Positions 1 to 6,057 of a DNA stretch of 8,329 nt are shown in pieces (positions within the stretch are counted from its first letter, which is position 1; the number at the start of each line of letters is the position of its first letter). Source of the stretch: Sulfuritalea sp. (GTDB taxonomy: Bacteria > Pseudomonadota > Gammaproteobacteria > Burkholderiales > Rhodocyclaceae); NCBI GenBank assembly GCA_021738105.1, contig JAIPCS010000149.1, forward strand, positions 1 through 8,329, read 5' to 3'. Made by a program: the position numbers and the translations under genes. The notes below the pieces were generated by a model. It ran no database searches, was not told where the DNA came from, and worked only from the letters and a program-made list of their open reading frames with translations.

Positions 1-528
1 AGCTCCAATCTTTCACGCTTTGACGGCGTGGGCTATGGATACCGGGCGCGGGAATATGACGATCTGGCCGAAATGTACTCACGCAGTCGGGCACAAGGCT
101 TCGGCGCCGAAGGCAAACGCCGCATCCTGATCGGCACTTATGTACTTTCCCATGGCTATTACGATGCCTATTATCTCCAGGCGCAGAAAATTCGCCGTCT
201 CATCGCCGCCGACTTTGCCGCCGCCTTCGAGCAATGTGATGTGATCATGGGTCCGACTTCGCCCTCGGTCGCATTTGCTTTCGGCGCCAAAAGCGACGAT
301 CCGGTGCAGATGTATTTGTCAGACATCTATACGATCTCAACCAACCTTGCCGGGTTACCGGGCATGTCCTTGCCCTGCGGATTCGGCAATGCAGCGTCGC
401 AAAAACCAATGCCTGTGGGCTTGCAGATCATCGGAAAATGGTTCGATGAGGCCAGAATGTTGAATGTTGCGCACCAATACCAGCAAGTTACCGACTGGCA
501 CACACGTATGCCGGAGGATGTGAAATGA
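1..528 (+). CDS. gatA: GatA, Asp/Glu-tRNA amidotransferase subunit A (C-terminal part)
   Basis: Only the last 175 codons are present; the reading frame is open from base 1 and ends at TGA 526-528. GatA is the glutaminase subunit of GatCAB. It releases ammonia from glutamine, and GatB uses it to amidate Glu-tRNA(Gln) or Asp-tRNA(Asn). The Ser-cisSer-Lys catalytic centre lies upstream of the window and cannot be checked. What is visible is the family's C-terminal half: [16 protein letters not shown] at the start, the [12 protein letters not shown] stretch near residue 80, the conserved block [16 protein letters not shown] around 106-121, then [13 protein letters not shown] and a terminal helix. 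gatB follows in the same orientation, as expected for a gatCAB operon. Nothing suggests truncation other than the window edge. Confidence 0.95.
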   Translation, partial: SSNLSRFDGVGYGYRAREYDDLAEMYSRSRAQGFGAEGKRRILIGTYVLSHGYYDAYYLQAQKIRRLIAADFAAAFEQCDVIMGPTSPSVAFAFGAKSDDPVQMYLSDIYTISTNLAGLPGMSLPCGFGNAASQKPMPVGLQIIGKWFDEARMLNVAHQYQQVTDWHTRMPEDVK

Positions 529-546
529 CAGCCCACCCCCCTTCCC

Positions 547-625
547 CCGCCCCAAGGGCGGGCGTGACGGCGGTTCAGCCGCGTTGCGGCTTCCAATTTG
601 CTGAACTGTCACCTCTTTGGGGCGG
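547..625. repeat. 79-base imperfect palindrome, REP/MITE-like intergenic element
   Basis: The gatA-gatB gap is mostly one inverted structure. Its outer arms CCGCCCCAA (547-555) and TTGGGGCGG (617-625) match perfectly over 9 bases. Inside them GTGAC (564-568) pairs with GTCAC (608-612), and GTTCAGC (573-579) with GCTGAAC (600-606). That gives 21 Watson-Crick pairs across three blocks. Two local hairpins compete with the long fold: CCCGCCC/GGGCGGG (546-552 with 556-562) and AGCCGC/GCGGCT (577-582 with 586-591), each with a 3-base loop. No T-run follows, so a simple terminator is unlikely. The form resembles dispersed palindromic intergenic repeats, but a single copy cannot prove that. It ends 7 bases before the gatB ribosome binding site and could affect gatB translation. 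Confidence 0.6.
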
Positions 626-632
626 CCCTGCA

Positions 633-639
633 GAGGTGA
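633..639 (+). promoter_or_regulatory. Ribosome binding site of gatB
   Basis: GAGGTGA ends 4 bases before ATG 644 and fixes that codon as the gatB start. The frame also opens at TTG 617, but that would add residues encoded by the palindrome arm and has no such site in front. Confidence 0.8.
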
Positions 640-643
640 CGAT

Positions 644-2092
644 ATGAGCTGGGAAGTTGTTATCGGGCTGGAAACCCACGCCCAGCTTCGAACCCAATCG
701 AAGATTTTTTCCGGCAGCAGCATTGCCTTTGGCGCGGAGCCGAACCTGCAGGCAAATGCCGTGGATATCGCACTGCCCGGCGTATTGCCCGTGCTCAATC
801 GCGAGGCCGTGGTTTGCGCCATCAAACTCGGCCTGGCGGTTGGCGCCGAGATTGCACCGCGCTCCATCTTCGCCCGCAAGAACTACTTCTATCCGGATTT
901 GCCCAAGGGCTACCAGATCAGCCAGTTTGAAATTCCGGTGGTCTCGGGGGGGGGTGTATCGATAATTCTCGGCTCTGGTGACACGGCGACTGAAAAATTC
1001 GTGCGACTGACGCGTGCGCATCTTGAAGAAGATGCCGGCAAGTCGTTGCATGAGGATTTTCATGGCAGAACCGGCATTGACCTGAACCGCGCCGGCACGC
1101 CCTTGCTGGAAATTGTCACCGAACCGGACATGCGATCATCCGCCGAAGCCGTCGCCTATGCCAGGGTGTTGCATGCTCTGGTGCAATGGATCGGCATTTG
1201 CGACGGCAATATGCAGGAAGGTTCGTTCCGCTGCGATGCCAATGTCTCGGTACGGCGTCCCGGTGAACCCTTGGGTACCCGGCGCGAAATAAAGAACCTG
1301 AATTCCTTCCGCTTCATGCAGCAGGCGATCGACTTTGAAGTGCAGTGGCAGATCAACGAGATCGAGGAGGGTCGGTCGATTCAGCAGGCCACCGTGCTGT
1401 TCGACCCGGATACTGGAGAAACCCGCTCCATGCGCAGCAAGGAAGACGCGCACGATTACCGCTATTTCCCTGACCCCGATTTGCTGCCTCTGGAAATAAG
1501 CAGTGACTGGATTGCGCAGATTCGAGCCGAACTGCCCGAGCTACCCCAAACCCTGAAGCAACGCTTCAAGAACGAGCTGGGACTATCGTCGTATGACGCG
1601 GCAACGCTCGCCGCATCGCGCGAGATGGCCGCCTATTTTGAAGCGGTGCTTGAAGCTTGCGGAAAAGAGCATGCAAAACCCGCCGCCAATTGGGTTATGG
1701 GCGAGCTTGCCGGACGCCTCAACAAGAGTGGATTGGAAATCACCGCCGCACCGCTTTCCGCTCAGCAACTTGGCGGCATCATTTGTCGCATCGCGGATGG
1801 CACGATCTCCAACAAGATCGCACGCGATGTATTCGAAGCGCTATGGAACGGTGAGGGCGCTGATGCGGATGCCGTGATCGAATCCCGAGGCTGGAAACAG
1901 ATCTCAGACACCGGTGCGATCGATGCCTTGGTCGACGAAGTACTCGCAGCCAATCAGAAGTCTGTCGATGAATACCGCGCGGGCAAGGACAAAGCTTTCA
2001 ACGCTCTTGTCGGGCAGGTCATGAAAGTGACACGGGGAAAAGCCAATCCTCAGCAGGTCACCGATATGCTGAAAAAGAAACTCGGCGGCTAA
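644..2092 (+). CDS. gatB: GatB, Asp/Glu-tRNA amidotransferase subunit B
   Basis: The 482-residue product is full length for the family. GatB binds the misacylated tRNA and phosphorylates or activates the Glu or Asp side chain, then transfers the ammonia delivered by GatA. The N-terminus [10 protein letters not shown] with SKIFSG is the family signature; it has Thr where many members have Val (VIGLEVHAQL). Other conserved blocks are [19 protein letters not shown] (about 78-96), [17 protein letters not shown] (about 146-162), [15 protein letters not shown] (about 188-202) and [19 protein letters not shown] (about 262-280). The C-terminal 150 residues are the helical YqeY-like tail that contacts tRNA, ending in KKKLGG. 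The start at 644 is set by a good ribosome binding site. A run of nine G (946-954) encodes part of SGGGVS without breaking the frame. It lies 115 bases after gatA and converges with the gene at 2236-2847. Confidence 0.97.
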   Translation: MSWEVVIGLETHAQLRTQSKIFSGSSIAFGAEPNLQANAVDIALPGVLPVLNREAVVCAIKLGLAVGAEIAPRSIFARKNYFYPDLPKGYQISQFEIPVVSGGGVSIILGSGDTATEKFVRLTRAHLEEDAGKSLHEDFHGRTGIDLNRAGTPLLEIVTEPDMRSSAEAVAYARVLHALVQWIGICDGNMQEGSFRCDANVSVRRPGEPLGTRREIKNLNSFRFMQQAIDFEVQWQINEIEEGRSIQQATVLFDPDTGETRSMRSKEDAHDYRYFPDPDLLPLEISSDWIAQIRAELPELPQTLKQRFKNELGLSSYDAATLAASREMAAYFEAVLEACGKEHAKPAANWVMGELAGRLNKSGLEITAAPLSAQQLGGIICRIADGTISNKIARDVFEALWNGEGADADAVIESRGWKQISDTGAIDALVDEVLAANQKSVDEYRAGKDKAFNALVGQVMKVTRGKANPQQVTDMLKKKLGG

Positions 2093-2175
2093 TAATCTCC
2101 CCGGCAGCACGGAAATTCCGTCGATCTAGTCTTGGACAACCCTTGCTGAAACAGGTCCGAAAAAAGACACCGAGA

Positions 2176-2204
2176 CCTTGAACGGGCCCTGGGGCTGATC
2201 AAGG
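2176..2204 (-). terminator. Possible terminator for the pyrE-2236 transcript
   Basis: CCTTGA (2176-2181) and TCAAGG (2199-2204) form a 6-base stem. Within the spacer a smaller GCCC/GGGC pairing is possible. Read on the minus strand, the stem lies 31 bases past the stop codon at 2236. It is followed after about 10 bases by six T (2160-2165 on the plus strand are A). The T-run is farther from the stem than in a typical intrinsic terminator. A second tiny palindrome, ACGGA-AAT-TCCGT (2109-2121), lies closer to gatB and has no T-run. This 143-base convergent gap holds no gene that I can see. Confidence 0.35.
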
Positions 2205-2235
2205 AGTCCTGGATTTTGTCTGGCTCAGTTGATAC

Positions 2236-2847
2236 TCACTTCTTGCCGGTAAGCTCCAGATAGCGTTTCTTTTCATCGGCAAAGCGCTCGCGAACATCAT
2301 CCATTTCCTTGAGCTTGGCTGCCACGGCAGCTTGCTGAGCCTTGATCTCTTTATCATTGTCGCGGAAATCCGCCTTGACTGAATCGGGTAGGGGTTTGCC
2401 CTTGTAGAACTCCTTGTCGGCGTCCAGTTTCTTCCTGGCCTTGGTCGCTTCGTCAAGCCTGCGCTGTGCCTGGTCCATATTATTTTTCAGTTCCGCCAGC
2501 GCGCGATCACGTGCTGAGTCGATATCTTTTCCGCTGGAGTAAGTCGAAAGAAGGGCCAGGGTCTTGCGACGCTCCTCGGCAGCTTTTTTCGCTACTTCTT
2601 CCTTCTTCGCCAGCTCCGCGTCCCGGCGCGCCTGCTGCTCAGGCGTCAGCGGCGCCTCGATAACTTTCGTGACAAAACCGCGAGTATCACGCTCTTCGTA
2701 GGCTCGCCCCTGACAAACGGTTGGCAGAAAATCGCCGCAAACCTTTCGACCGTCGGCATCATCACAGCAGTAGATGCGGGTCTGTGCCGAGGCACTGGAG
2801 GCAAGGAGGGCTGAAGAGGCGAACAGCAGGGCGGAAATCAGGCGCAT
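2236..2847 (-). CDS. Secreted coiled-coil protein with four cysteines, unknown function
   Basis: The 203-residue product starts with a clear signal peptide: MR, a hydrophobic stretch, and a likely cut after ASA at residue 21. The mature N-terminus has YCCDDADGRKVCGDFLP and a further cysteine, giving Cys27, Cys28, Cys37 and Cys45, which could form two disulfides in the periplasm. This part resembles DUF4124-type domains (aromatic, D-x-x-G, then a G-D/S-x-x-P turn), but I am not certain of the family. From about residue 67 to the end it is highly charged, rich in Ala, Lys and Glu, and almost certainly helical or coiled coil, with no membrane segment after the signal peptide. AGGGAG (2855-2860) sits 7 bases before ATG 2847 and supports this start. 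It begins 31 bases after the pyrE stop, so both probably share a transcript. No role in pyrimidine synthesis is apparent. Confidence 0.85.
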   Translation of the reverse strand: MRLISALLFASSALLASSASAQTRIYCCDDADGRKVCGDFLPTVCQGRAYEERDTRGFVTKVIEAPLTPEQQARRDAELAKKEEVAKKAAEERRKTLALLSTYSSGKDIDSARDRALAELKNNMDQAQRRLDEATKARKKLDADKEFYKGKPLPDSVKADFRDNDKEIKAQQAAVAAKLKEMDDVRERFADEKKRYLELTGKK

Positions 2848-2878
2848 GGGGTATCTCCCTGGAGAGGTATCGTAGGCA

Positions 2879-3556
2879 TCAGTCTATGCCATAGCGGGTG
2901 CGATAGGCACTCACGGCGGCAAGCTTGCTTTCAAGTTCCGGGTGTCCGGACAGATATTCGATCAAATCGGTCAGGCTGGCAATACTGACGACGGGTATGC
3001 CAAAGTTCTTTTCTGTTTCCTGTACTGCGGACAACTCACCCTGTCCGCGCTCCTGCCTGTCTAGCGCGATGACAACAGCGGCCGGAGTAGCACCTGCTTC
3101 ACGGATCAGATCAACCGACTCGCGCACCGAAGTACCGGCGGAAATGACGTCATCAATGATCAGCACACGGCCTTTTACAGGTGCTCCGACCAGCATGCCG
3201 CCCTCACCGTGATCCTTGGCTTCCTTGCGGTTATAGGCGTAGGGGGTATTTCGCCCGGAACCGGCCAAAGCCATGGCCGTACCCGCAGCCAAAGGGATGC
3301 CCTTGTAAGCGGGCCCGAACAGCACTTCAAACTGGAGGTTGGCGGCAAGAATCCGACGCGCATAAAAATTGCACAATCGGTTCAATGCATCCCCGTCGTT
3401 AAACAACCCGGCATTGAAAAAATAGGGGCTCAATCTCCCCGCCTTGGTCGTAAATTCGCCAAACCTCAGCACTCCCAGTTCGCAGGCAAAGGCGATAAAC
3501 TCGCGGCTTAAATCGCTGGCGATGGTCGTAGCGGCGTTCGCATTCATCAATCGCAT
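2879..3556 (-). CDS. pyrE: Orotate phosphoribosyltransferase
   Basis: PyrE joins orotate to PRPP to make orotidine 5'-monophosphate, the fifth step of cytosolic UMP synthesis. The product is 225 residues, slightly longer than E. coli PyrE (213). Visible motifs are [15 protein letters not shown] (38-52, orotate binding), [11 protein letters not shown] (80-90), the flexible catalytic loop with [13 protein letters not shown] (108-120), and the PRPP-binding signature [13 protein letters not shown] (131-143) with its paired aspartates. The start is uncertain. ATG 3556 and an in-frame ATG at 3547 (222 residues) are both possible, and neither has a clear ribosome binding site. Start codons of pyrE and the divergent exonuclease gene are 5 to 26 bases apart, so the pyrE promoter must lie inside the opposite gene. 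The E. coli-type leader attenuator is not seen. The secreted-protein gene follows downstream. Confidence 0.96.
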   Translation of the reverse strand: MRLMNANAATTIASDLSREFIAFACELGVLRFGEFTTKAGRLSPYFFNAGLFNDGDALNRLCNFYARRILAANLQFEVLFGPAYKGIPLAAGTAMALAGSGRNTPYAYNRKEAKDHGEGGMLVGAPVKGRVLIIDDVISAGTSVRESVDLIREAGATPAAVVIALDRQERGQGELSAVQETEKNFGIPVVSIASLTDLIEYLSGHPELESKLAAVSAYRTRYGID

Positions 3557-3573
3557 TCTACATGTTCAAACAC

Positions 3574-4371
3574 ATGCTCCGAATACTCAGTCTGAATCTG
3601 AATGGTATCCGCTCCGCCGCCAACAAAGGCTTCTTTGATTGGCTGGCAACCCAGCACGCCGATATTGTTTGCGTGCAAGAACTCAAGGCGCAACTTTCGG
3701 ATTTAACTCCCGCACTGTTCGCCCCGGCAGGATTCCAGGGCTGCTTTCACGCGGCTGAGAAAAAAGGTTACAGCGGGGTAGGTATCTATTCCCGCAAGGC
3801 GCCCAACTGTATTTTTGAGGGCTTCGGCAACGCCGAATTCGATGCCGAAGGCCGTTACCTCCAGGCGGATTTCGACAACTTGTCGGTCGTCTCACTTTAC
3901 CTGCCTTCGGGATCCAGCTCGGATGAGCGCCAACAAGCCAAGTTTCGCTTTCTCGAACAATTTCGGCCGCAATTGGAACGACTGGCCCAAAGGGCAAAAC
4001 TCGAAAAGAGAGAAGTCGTATTGTGTGGCGACTGGAACATCGCACACCAGGCGATCGATCTCAAAAACTGGAAATCCAATCAGAAGAACTCCGGCTTCCT
4101 GCCCGAGGAGCGCGCTTGGCTGTCATCGGTCTTCGACAGTCTGGGCTGGGTGGACGTGCATCGCCGGTTGTTGCCGGAAACCGGTGGCGAGGCCTATACA
4201 TGGTGGTCCAACCGGGGTCAGGCATGGGCTAAAAATGTCGGCTGGCGCATTGATTACCAGATTGCCACACCGGGTCTCGCCGCTGCCGCCCGCCATGTCA
4301 CGGTGTATAAGGATCAGCGCTTTTCCGATCACGCGCCGCTAACAATCGACTACGAAATGCCATCCATATGA
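3574..4371 (+). CDS. xth: Exonuclease III family AP endonuclease
   Basis: This is a Mg-dependent DNA repair enzyme that cuts 5' to abasic sites and has 3'-exonuclease and 3'-phosphatase activity in its relatives. From ATG 3574 it has 265 residues, close to E. coli ExoIII (268). All expected active-site residues can be placed: Asn10 (LNLNGIR), Glu36 (VQELK), Tyr109 (SLYLPSG), Asp153 and Asn155 (CGDWNIAH), Asp227 (WRIDYQ), and Asp252-His253 (SDHAPL). The frame also opens at ATG 3562, adding MFKH. I prefer 3574 because family members begin directly before the first strand (M-x-I-x-S-x-N-x-N-G); neither codon has a good ribosome binding site. It is divergent from pyrE and is followed after 89 bases by the YqjD-like gene, which has its own likely promoter. 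The symbol xth (also exoA) is by family. Confidence 0.95.
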   Translation: MLRILSLNLNGIRSAANKGFFDWLATQHADIVCVQELKAQLSDLTPALFAPAGFQGCFHAAEKKGYSGVGIYSRKAPNCIFEGFGNAEFDAEGRYLQADFDNLSVVSLYLPSGSSSDERQQAKFRFLEQFRPQLERLAQRAKLEKREVVLCGDWNIAHQAIDLKNWKSNQKNSGFLPEERAWLSSVFDSLGWVDVHRRLLPETGGEAYTWWSNRGQAWAKNVGWRIDYQIATPGLAAAARHVTVYKDQRFSDHAPLTIDYEMPSI

Positions 4372-4391
4372 CTCAGGGCATTGCGACATAG

Positions 4392-4420
4392 TGGCAAAGC
4401 CGGTAGCCTGCACTTATATT
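4392..4420 (+). promoter_or_regulatory. Possible sigma70/sigmaS promoter of the yqj-type cluster
   Basis: TGGCAA (4392-4397), 17 bases, then TATATT (4415-4420). The -10 matches 5 of 6 consensus bases and the -35 only 3 of 6. The weak -35 would suit a stationary-phase sigma factor; YqjD and ElaB of E. coli are known to be stationary-phase induced. A start around 4427 would give a leader of about 34 bases. This was found by eye. Confidence 0.4.
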
Positions 4421-4449
4421 TCAGTCTTTCATTTGTTCCTTACATTTTC

Positions 4450-4455
4450 AGGAGA
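4450..4455 (+). promoter_or_regulatory. Ribosome binding site of the YqjD-like gene
   Basis: AGGAGA lies 5 bases before ATG 4461 and selects it over a second in-frame ATG at 4470. Confidence 0.8.
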
Positions 4456-4460
4456 CGAGC

Positions 4461-4772
4461 ATGAGCGATATGAGCGATGTCACAAAAGACAAATTGATAT
4501 CCGACGTAAAACTGGTAATCGCCGATACCGAAGAGCTATTACGCGCAACGGCGGGGCAGACAGGTGACAAAATCGCTGAGTTGCGTGCCAAGACCCAGGA
4601 TCGCCTCGCAGCTGCAAAAATCAAAATGGCTGATGCTGAAGCGGCACTGATGGATAAAGCCAAACAGGTCGGCCGTGCCACCGATGACTACGTGCATGAC
4701 AACCCCTGGCGTTCGGTGGGTATCGCCGCCGGTGTCGGCGTCATTGTCGGTCTGCTGATCGGCCGGCGTTAA
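4461..4772 (+). CDS. DUF883 family (YqjD/ElaB-like) membrane-anchored protein
   Basis: The 103-residue product has the typical DUF883 build. It has a polar, strongly helical N-terminal part (about 1-78, rich in Ala, Lys, Asp and Glu). The conserved DDYVHDNPWRSVGIAAG junction follows, then a single C-terminal membrane segment (about 84-101) made of Gly/Val/Ile with small-residue spacing, ending in GRR. In E. coli, YqjD and its paralogues ElaB and YgaM sit in the inner membrane by this tail; YqjD binds 70S and 100S ribosomes in stationary phase. That role is family knowledge and is not shown by this sequence. It is the first gene of a four-gene cluster, with 8 bases to the next start. It has the best ribosome binding site of the cluster, so it may be the most highly made product. 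Confidence 0.92.
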   Translation: MSDMSDVTKDKLISDVKLVIADTEELLRATAGQTGDKIAELRAKTQDRLAAAKIKMADAEAALMDKAKQVGRATDDYVHDNPWRSVGIAAGVGVIVGLLIGRR

Positions 4773-4780
4773 TCGTCACT

Positions 4781-5194
4781 ATGGATCGAAGAGGCGAGGA
4801 GAACCCGGTTTCGCACGGTTTGTTCGCCTCGACCAGAGGCTTACTCGCCACGTGCGTCAGCCTGCTCCAAAATCGCCTCGAACTCTTCGGCGTAGAACTT
4901 GCCGAGGAGAGGGCGCGGCTTTTGTCTATGCTCGCCTACGGCGGGGCTGCGTTTCTATGTGTTGCTGCTGGCCTGATCTTTCTTGCCATTTTTCTCACTG
5001 TCATGTTCTGGGACAGCAACAGGCTCTTGGCACTCGGGGTGTTTTCGGCGCTATTTCTGGGCGCCGGCCTGGCCAGTCTGGTGCTGGCGGTGAGCTTGGC
5101 CCGATCCGGGTCCAAATTGTTTTCTGCGAGCCTTGCCGAGCTGCGCAAGGACCGTGAATCTCTGACCGCTGGCAATACGTCCAAATCTCCGTGA
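4781..5194 (+). CDS. YqjE-like small membrane protein (phage-holin-like superfamily, DUF1469)
   Basis: The 137-residue product has an amphipathic N-terminal helix carrying LLQNRLELFGVELAEERAR (about 28-46), the hallmark of YqjE/DUF1469 proteins. Two membrane segments follow at about 49-75 and 80-105, then a polar tail. Databases often label this family 'phage holin', but there is no phage context here and no lysis gene, so that name should not be taken as function. In E. coli yqjE sits directly after yqjD, as here. ATG 4781 is 8 bases past the previous stop and has no obvious ribosome binding site; a purine-rich stretch (4791-4801) falls inside the frame with no start codon after it. Translation probably depends on the upstream gene. 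The stop overlaps the next start by 4 bases. Confidence 0.88.
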   Translation: MDRRGEENPVSHGLFASTRGLLATCVSLLQNRLELFGVELAEERARLLSMLAYGGAAFLCVAAGLIFLAIFLTVMFWDSNRLLALGVFSALFLGAGLASLVLAVSLARSGSKLFSASLAELRKDRESLTAGNTSKSP

Positions 5195-5496
5195 ACTCGC
5201 CAGCCGTTGAATTCGCACTGAAAAAGCAGCGACTCCAGATTGCCAGCGAGAGGTTGCGCGAAGACATCGGCCACTATGCTGACGGACTATCACCGATCTT
5301 CAGCGCGGGTGATTATCTCGTACAGGGCGCCCACTGGGTGCGACGTAATCCGCAGCTCCTTGTCGCGGCGGGAGTGACGCTGATAGTCGTTCGGCCGAAA
5401 GCCATCTGGCGCCTGACACGTCGCGCTTTTTTTACCTGGCAGGTCTGGAGGAAACTGAACGAGCTTCTGGCGCATCAGTTGCAGAAGTCATCCTGA
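5191..5496 (+). CDS. YqjK-like protein
   Basis: The product has 101 residues from GTG 5191. The GTGA overlap with the yqjE-like stop (5192-5194) is a standard translational coupling arrangement and supports this start. The N-terminal part is basic and helical (KKQRLQIASERLREDI, about 11-26), as in YqjK of enterobacteria. A short hydrophobic stretch (about 56-67) follows the sequence WVRRNPQ, and the C-terminal part is basic and aromatic (RRAFFTWQVWRKL). The hydrophobic segment is short for a full membrane span, so it may be peripheral or a hairpin. Family function is unknown. Position after YqjD- and YqjE-like genes, as in the E. coli yqjDEK order, is strong support for an otherwise weakly conserved protein. 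Seven T in a row (5427-5433) lie inside the gene. Confidence 0.8.
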   Translation: MNSPAVEFALKKQRLQIASERLREDIGHYADGLSPIFSAGDYLVQGAHWVRRNPQLLVAAGVTLIVVRPKAIWRLTRRAFFTWQVWRKLNELLAHQLQKSS

Positions 5497-5497
5497 A

Positions 5498-5857
5498 ATG
5501 GCCGCTCACGGCTTCCCTCCGTCTGGTGAGATCAAAAAGACTGGCAAACCGGGAGCACTGGTGAAACGGATCAGGGTCCGCCCCGTCTGGATACACAATG
5601 CGCTTGCTGCCCAAAACCGCGAGCGAGTAAAACTGATCAGAGAACTGGCTGCGGTTCGTGGTCTCATGCCCTTGTTGATGAAGCCGAGAAACGGCAATCG
5701 CTGGACCAAGGCGGAGCGAGAGGAACTTCAGCTACGGCTGCGGGCTTTGGCCTATGCCTCGCCCTATCTGGTGGCCATGGTTCTGCCCGGTTCCTTTGTC
5801 GCGTTACCCGCGCTCGCCTGGTGGCTGGATCGTCGCCGCCAGGATCGCGCGTCCTAA
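5498..5857 (+). CDS. Small membrane protein with LETM1-like C-terminal half, unknown function
   Basis: The 119-residue product starts one base after the YqjK-like stop. The N-terminal 60 residues are basic and helical. Residues 69-74 read WTKAER, followed by a charged helix and one hydrophobic segment (about 86-109) with prolines at 89, 97 and 104, ending in WLDRRRQDR. The spacing of TK-x-ER, P[FY]-x-V, P and LP matches the membrane-proximal region of LETM1 proteins as I recall it; I could not run an alignment. Mitochondrial LETM1 proteins act in cation/proton exchange and contact ribosomes, but no such role can be assigned here. An alternative GTG start at 5561, with GGGAG 5 bases before it, would give 98 residues and keep the conserved part. 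This is the last gene of the cluster; no strong terminator follows. Confidence 0.82.
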   Translation: MAAHGFPPSGEIKKTGKPGALVKRIRVRPVWIHNALAAQNRERVKLIRELAAVRGLMPLLMKPRNGNRWTKAEREELQLRLRALAYASPYLVAMVLPGSFVALPALAWWLDRRRQDRAS

Positions 5858-6057
5858 GACCAAAGTCTGGGCATCCGAAAGCTATGCCATTAAAACTGAT
5901 ATTGCCGCGTGAATGAGTTTTGGCAAGGAGTGCTAAGTAGGACGGTTATAAAGCAATCTGTAGCCGTACCTATTCAACTTCAAATCAGGATTTGATTCCG
6001 CAATATGCCCGAAGCAGACGTTTTGCCCGTGAATCTGCTGCGATAAGCCAATTTCAA
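5858..6057. other. Convergent non-coding gap with weak inverted repeats
   Basis: This 200-base gap lies between two converging genes, and I see no gene in it. It is poorer in GC than its neighbours. Three small inverted repeats are visible: GGCAT/ATGCC (5870-5874 with 5884-5888), CAAATC/GATTTG (5981-5986 with 5989-5994), and AGCAGA/TCTGCT (6013-6018 with 6034-6039). None is followed by a T-run on either strand, so I cannot call an intrinsic terminator. Confidence 0.4.

Noticed and set aside
617..643. TTG 617 as the gatB start
   Set aside because: It would translate the arm of the palindrome and add nine residues before the conserved [10 protein letters not shown] start; ATG 644 has a proper GAGGTGA site.
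355..1063. Long minus-strand open frames (355-879 and 575-1063) opposite gatA and gatB
   Set aside because: They run antisense to strongly conserved GatA/GatB coding sequence, show no recognisable protein features and lack a convincing start; they are shadows of GC-rich codons.
4392..4412. Possible sigma54 promoter (TGGCA...GC) before the YqjD-like gene
   Set aside because: Between the GG at 4393-4394 and the nearest GC (4406-4407) there are 11 bases, and to the next GC 15; sigma54 sites need 10. The downstream element also lacks the TTGC form.
4781..5194. Phage holin, hinting at a prophage
   Set aside because: The 'holin' label comes from superfamily naming of YqjE/DUF1469. The neighbours are YqjD- and YqjK-like, and no lysin, structural or integrase gene is present.
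5421..5440. T7 run as a terminator
   Set aside because: It lies inside the YqjK-like coding frame and no stable GC-rich stem precedes it directly.
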